64,000 bases of DNA, taken from Pseudomonas poae (GTDB lineage Bacteria; Pseudomonadota; Gammaproteobacteria; Pseudomonadales; Pseudomonadaceae). The stretch is from positions 124,001 to 188,000 of the forward strand of contig NZ_JYLI01000013.1 in the NCBI RefSeq assembly GCF_001439785.1, in the 5' to 3' direction. Positions 61,464 through 64,000 of the stretch are shown piece after piece (positions within the stretch are counted from its first letter, which is position 1; the number at the start of each line of letters is the position of its first letter). The notes under the pieces are model-generated. The model ran no database searches. It saw only the letters and a program-made list of their open reading frames with translations, and was not told the origin of the DNA. Position numbers and translations under genes: made by a program.

Positions 61464-62225
61464 TCAGCGAGTGGCGATGATGAACAGGCGCGGAAACGGC
61501 AACAGCACGGTGCCGTCGTTCAGGGCTGGGTAGGCCTGGGTAATCCGCGCGTGGTATTGCTGCAGGAACGCGGCCTTTTCGTCATCGCTCAGAGGCGCAA
61601 GAAACGGCCGCAACGCCGACCCCTTGAACCATTCCACCACCGCCGCATGGTCGGCCAGCGGGTGCTGGTAGATGGTGCGCCACACGTCAACGGTACTGCA
61701 GTGCTGGCTCAGCAACTCGTAATACTGGCTCGCGGTGTGACGTGGATTGTGCTTGACCGCGCCGATCTTCGCCGCCCATGGCCCCTGAGCCGCCAGGTCG
61801 CGGGCCAGTTGGTGGGCAGGCTCGTCCAGGTTGTCCGGCGTTTGCACCGCCAGCGTCCCGCCCGGCGTCAGGTGACTGACCAGATGCGGGTAAAGCGTGG
61901 CGTGGTCGGGCAGCCATTGCAGGGAAGCGTTGGCCAGAATCACATCGAACTGCCGCGCCGGGTTCCAGGCGCCGATATCCGCCAACTCGAAATCAAGGGC
62001 GGGCAGACGCTGGCGCGCATCGAGCAACATGTCGTCGGAGCTGTCCATACCGGTGATCTGCGCCTGTGGATAGCGCTCGGCCAACACTTGCGTTGAATTA
62101 CCGGGGCCACAGCCCAGGTCGACGGCGGTGTGCACGTCGACATTCGGGATGGCTGCGACCAGGTCGCGCACGGGACGGGTACGTTGTTGCTCGAACATGG
62201 TGTATTGCTTGGCAGACCAGGTCAT
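61464..62225 (-). CDS. tam: Trans-aconitate 2-methyltransferase
   Basis: 253 residues from ATG 62225 (MTWSAKQYTMFEQQRTRP), which is the Tam N-terminus. SAM motif I is AVDLGCGPGNSTQVLAERYP, followed by GMDSSDDML and FDVILANASLQWLPDHA. The length is that of E. coli Tam. It methylates trans-aconitate, a spontaneous by-product that inhibits aconitase. A terminator of the upstream chemoreceptor separates the two. Confidence 0.92.
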   Translation of the reverse strand: MTWSAKQYTMFEQQRTRPVRDLVAAIPNVDVHTAVDLGCGPGNSTQVLAERYPQAQITGMDSSDDMLLDARQRLPALDFELADIGAWNPARQFDVILANASLQWLPDHATLYPHLVSHLTPGGTLAVQTPDNLDEPAHQLARDLAAQGPWAAKIGAVKHNPRHTASQYYELLSQHCSTVDVWRTIYQHPLADHAAVVEWFKGSALRPFLAPLSDDEKAAFLQQYHARITQAYPALNDGTVLLPFPRLFIIATR

Positions 62226-62247
62226 CGCGGTGTCCTTCTTATCCAAT

Positions 62248-62284
62248 AAAAAACCCCGGTCAGTCTGCCAGAACTGCCGGGGTG
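62248..62284 (-). terminator. Rho-independent terminator of the chemoreceptor gene
   Basis: On the minus strand ACCCCGG, about 17 nt, CCGGGGT, then TTTTTT, 23 nt after the stop of the chemoreceptor gene. It ends before the tam start. Confidence 0.88.
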
Positions 62285-62306
62285 ATTGGCGTATGGATCA
62301 CCTGCC

Positions 62307-64000
62307 CTACAGTTTGAACCGCGAAACCACTGTACGCAGCTCACCCGCCAGCAACGACAGCTCCTGCGCCGTGGCTGCGTTGTCTTCGATACCTTCCATC
62401 AACGTGATACTGCCGTTGCGGATTTCGGTCACGTTGCGGTTGATGTCTTCGGACACGGCATGTTGCTGGACCGCCGCGCTGGCGATCTGCGTGTTCATGC
62501 CGACGATCTGCTCAACGCCATCATTGATTGCATCCAGGCTGGTCGAGGCTTCTTGAGCGGACTCAAGACAGGCCTGTGCGCGCAATTTGCCTGACTTCAT
62601 TTGCTCCACGGCGGCGGACGTCGCCAGTTGCAGCTCCTGAATGATGGTGCGGATTTCTTCGGTTGAGTTCTGGGTGCGCGAGGCCAGGGTTCGGACCTCG
62701 TCCGCCACCACGGCAAAGCCACGACCCTGCTCACCGGCACGCGCAGCCTCGATGGCGGCGTTCAATGCCAACAGGTTGGTTTGATCGGCGATGTTGCGGA
62801 TCACTTCAATGACCCCGCCGATCTGCTGGCTGTGCTGGGCCAGCGCGGAGACTTTCTGCGCGCTGCGCTCCACTTCTTCGGCCAGGGCTTCGATGGTGAC
62901 GCGGGTTTCCTGCATCTTCGCAAGACCTGCGACCGAGGACTGGCTGGCATGCCCGGCGGCATGGGCGGCGCCCTCGGTGTTCTGCGCCACATCGGCAACG
63001 CTGGCGGTCATCTCGTTGATGGCCGTGGCGACTTGTTCGGTTTCGCTTTGCTGCACGTTCATCGAGCGTTTAGCCAGGTCGATGGACACGCCCATGCGCA
63101 TGGCCGCCTCGGACACCGATTGCGAACTGCGTTCAACCTGCGTCAGCGAGGCACTGAAGGCCTGCACCATCGCGTTGAGGGCATTGCCCACATCGGCCAT
63201 TTCGTCGTTGCCGCGCACCGGAATACGCGTGCTCAGGTCGCCCTGGGCAATCAGCTGCGTGGCACTCAACACATCGTTGAGGGTGCGGCGCATGGCGCTG
63301 TAGATCCCGCTGAAGGCGTACACCAGCAACAGGCCAAGGCCACCAAGCATGCCGAGGATAAGCAGACGCTCCGCGCTTTTTTCCTGAACGCGGCGCTCCA
63401 GTGTCTTCATCAGTGCGTCTTGCAGGGTGTCCTGCGCCTTGTACAACTCGGCGACTACCGCGTTGCCCTTGGCCGGCAGGTTTTGTACGCCGCTGATGGT
63501 GTCGGTTGTGGAGCCTATCAGCAGGTCAAGATCGGCGCGAAAACCATCCAGGCTCGCAAAGGCACTGGTGATCGGTGCCTGAATACGGTCAGCCAGGGCC
63601 GGCTCGCGACGGCGCAGAAGGTCCAGGCTCTGCTGGAGCTCCTTGTGGATCATCACCTCGTTCTTGAGCATCGCCCTGATCACGCCACGCGTGCCCGGAC
63701 TCAATACTTGGCCGTCATGCAGCCCGCTGGCCAGACCGCGCAATTGGCCGACGATATTGATCTGGCGTGGTAACCGCAAGGTGCTCTGGTCGATCATGAA
63801 CAGCGAGGCAAAGTCTTCATCGAGCACCATGCCCGAGGTGGCCGATACGTAATAAACGAAGTTCAGGGTTTCGGTGAGTTGATCGTTCCACTCGTCGAAG
63901 GTAGCGCTCTGGCTGGCATCGCCCTTGGCCAATTCAATCAAGCGCTGCGCCCCGGCGTGCAGGCGCTGCACGCGGTCACCGGTTTCGAGCTGGGCGTTGA
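62307..64000 (-). CDS. Methyl-accepting chemotaxis protein, N-terminus beyond the window
   Basis: The frame is open through the right edge, so the start lies outside; 564 codons are visible. The visible part begins in a helical-bundle sensor domain, followed by the second membrane helix (LLILGMLGGLGLLLVYAF), a HAMP domain (NDVLSATQLIAQGDLSTRIPV) and the signalling domain. That domain has the conserved hairpin tip EAARAGEQGRGFAVVADEVR. It ends in ELRTVVSRFKL without a CheR/CheB pentapeptide. It transmits ligand binding to CheA/CheW at the inner membrane. The ligand is not deducible. Confidence 0.93.
   Translation of the reverse strand, partial: NAQLETGDRVQRLHAGAQRLIELAKGDASQSATFDEWNDQLTETLNFVYYVSATSGMVLDEDFASLFMIDQSTLRLPRQINIVGQLRGLASGLHDGQVLSPGTRGVIRAMLKNEVMIHKELQQSLDLLRRREPALADRIQAPITSAFASLDGFRADLDLLIGSTTDTISGVQNLPAKGNAVVAELYKAQDTLQDALMKTLERRVQEKSAERLLILGMLGGLGLLLVYAFSGIYSAMRRTLNDVLSATQLIAQGDLSTRIPVRGNDEMADVGNALNAMVQAFSASLTQVERSSQSVSEAAMRMGVSIDLAKRSMNVQQSETEQVATAINEMTASVADVAQNTEGAAHAAGHASQSSVAGLAKMQETRVTIEALAEEVERSAQKVSALAQHSQQIGGVIEVIRNIADQTNLLALNAAIEAARAGEQGRGFAVVADEVRTLASRTQNSTEEIRTIIQELQLATSAAVEQMKSGKLRAQACLESAQEASTSLDAINDGVEQIVGMNTQIASAAVQQHAVSEDINRNVTEIRNGSITLMEGIEDNAATAQELSLLAGELRTVVSRFKL

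Overview
The window is about 64 kb of chromosome from a Pseudomonas of the fluorescens group. Most of it is GC-rich, and paired GTGGGAG...CTCCCAC-type REP sequences typical of these species separate many genes. From about 3.5 to 46.9 kb the gene order follows, from memory and with interruptions, the P. aeruginosa PA4021-PA4067 backbone: eatR-exaC-eat-eutBC, dedA-mtfA-ppa, xseB-ispA-dxs, ribA, thiL-nusB-ribH-ribBX-ribC-ribD-nrdR, ybaY-type lipoprotein, cnoX, the zinc-linked DUF2796/ABC/DUF3299 cluster and oprG.

Layout. (1) 1-3.4 kb: an AT-richer accessory locus with two minus-strand genes of unknown function. The first has nine consecutive seven-residue repeats and is preceded by a near-consensus hrp box, so it is a candidate type III secretion (HrpL) regulon member. 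(2) 3.5-11.1 kb: ethanolamine catabolism. A sigma-54 activator is divergent from an aldehyde dehydrogenase, permease and B12-dependent ammonia-lyase operon with a visible -24/-12 promoter. (3) 11.1-14.0 kb: GNAT, DedA, MtfA-type peptidase and pyrophosphatase. (4) 14.1-25.0 kb: accessory island. It holds an S24/XRE repressor, a DUF3077-like small gene with a highly structured leader, ycaC, an AbiE toxin-antitoxin module inserted between two copies of one terminator, a GAF histidine kinase, and an RHS polymorphic toxin with its immunity gene. (5) 25.1-26.3 kb: a Fic protein preceded by a triple inverted repeat. (6) 26.3-34.7 kb: isoprenoid precursor genes, cobalamin uptake (btuB, btuF-like), ribA and a solute-binding protein. 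(7) 34.7-40.2 kb: minus-strand nrdR-rib-nusB-thiL operon. (8) 40.3-46.9 kb: lipoprotein, methyltransferase, CnoX, a putatively Zur-controlled ABC cluster and OprG. (9) 47-64 kb: epimerase-like protein, Lhr helicase, MscS channel, a DUF72-ybhP-clsB-ybhN chain, an alpha/beta hydrolase with DUF3182, a cysteine hydrolase, Tam, and a chemoreceptor cut by the right edge.

Two functional links stand out. Ethanolamine ammonia-lyase needs adenosylcobalamin, and BtuB plus a BtuF-like protein for its uptake lie 20 kb away. The rib genes use a RibB fused to a degenerate GTP cyclohydrolase II domain, with a separate intact RibA.

The most interesting material is in the accessory parts: the hrp-box effector-like locus, the structured leader of the DUF3077-like gene, the AbiE insertion footprint, the unrecognised RHS C-terminal toxin with its immunity protein, and the inverted-repeat array before fic. 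I saw no CRISPR array, tRNA, rRNA, complete prophage or insertion sequence.
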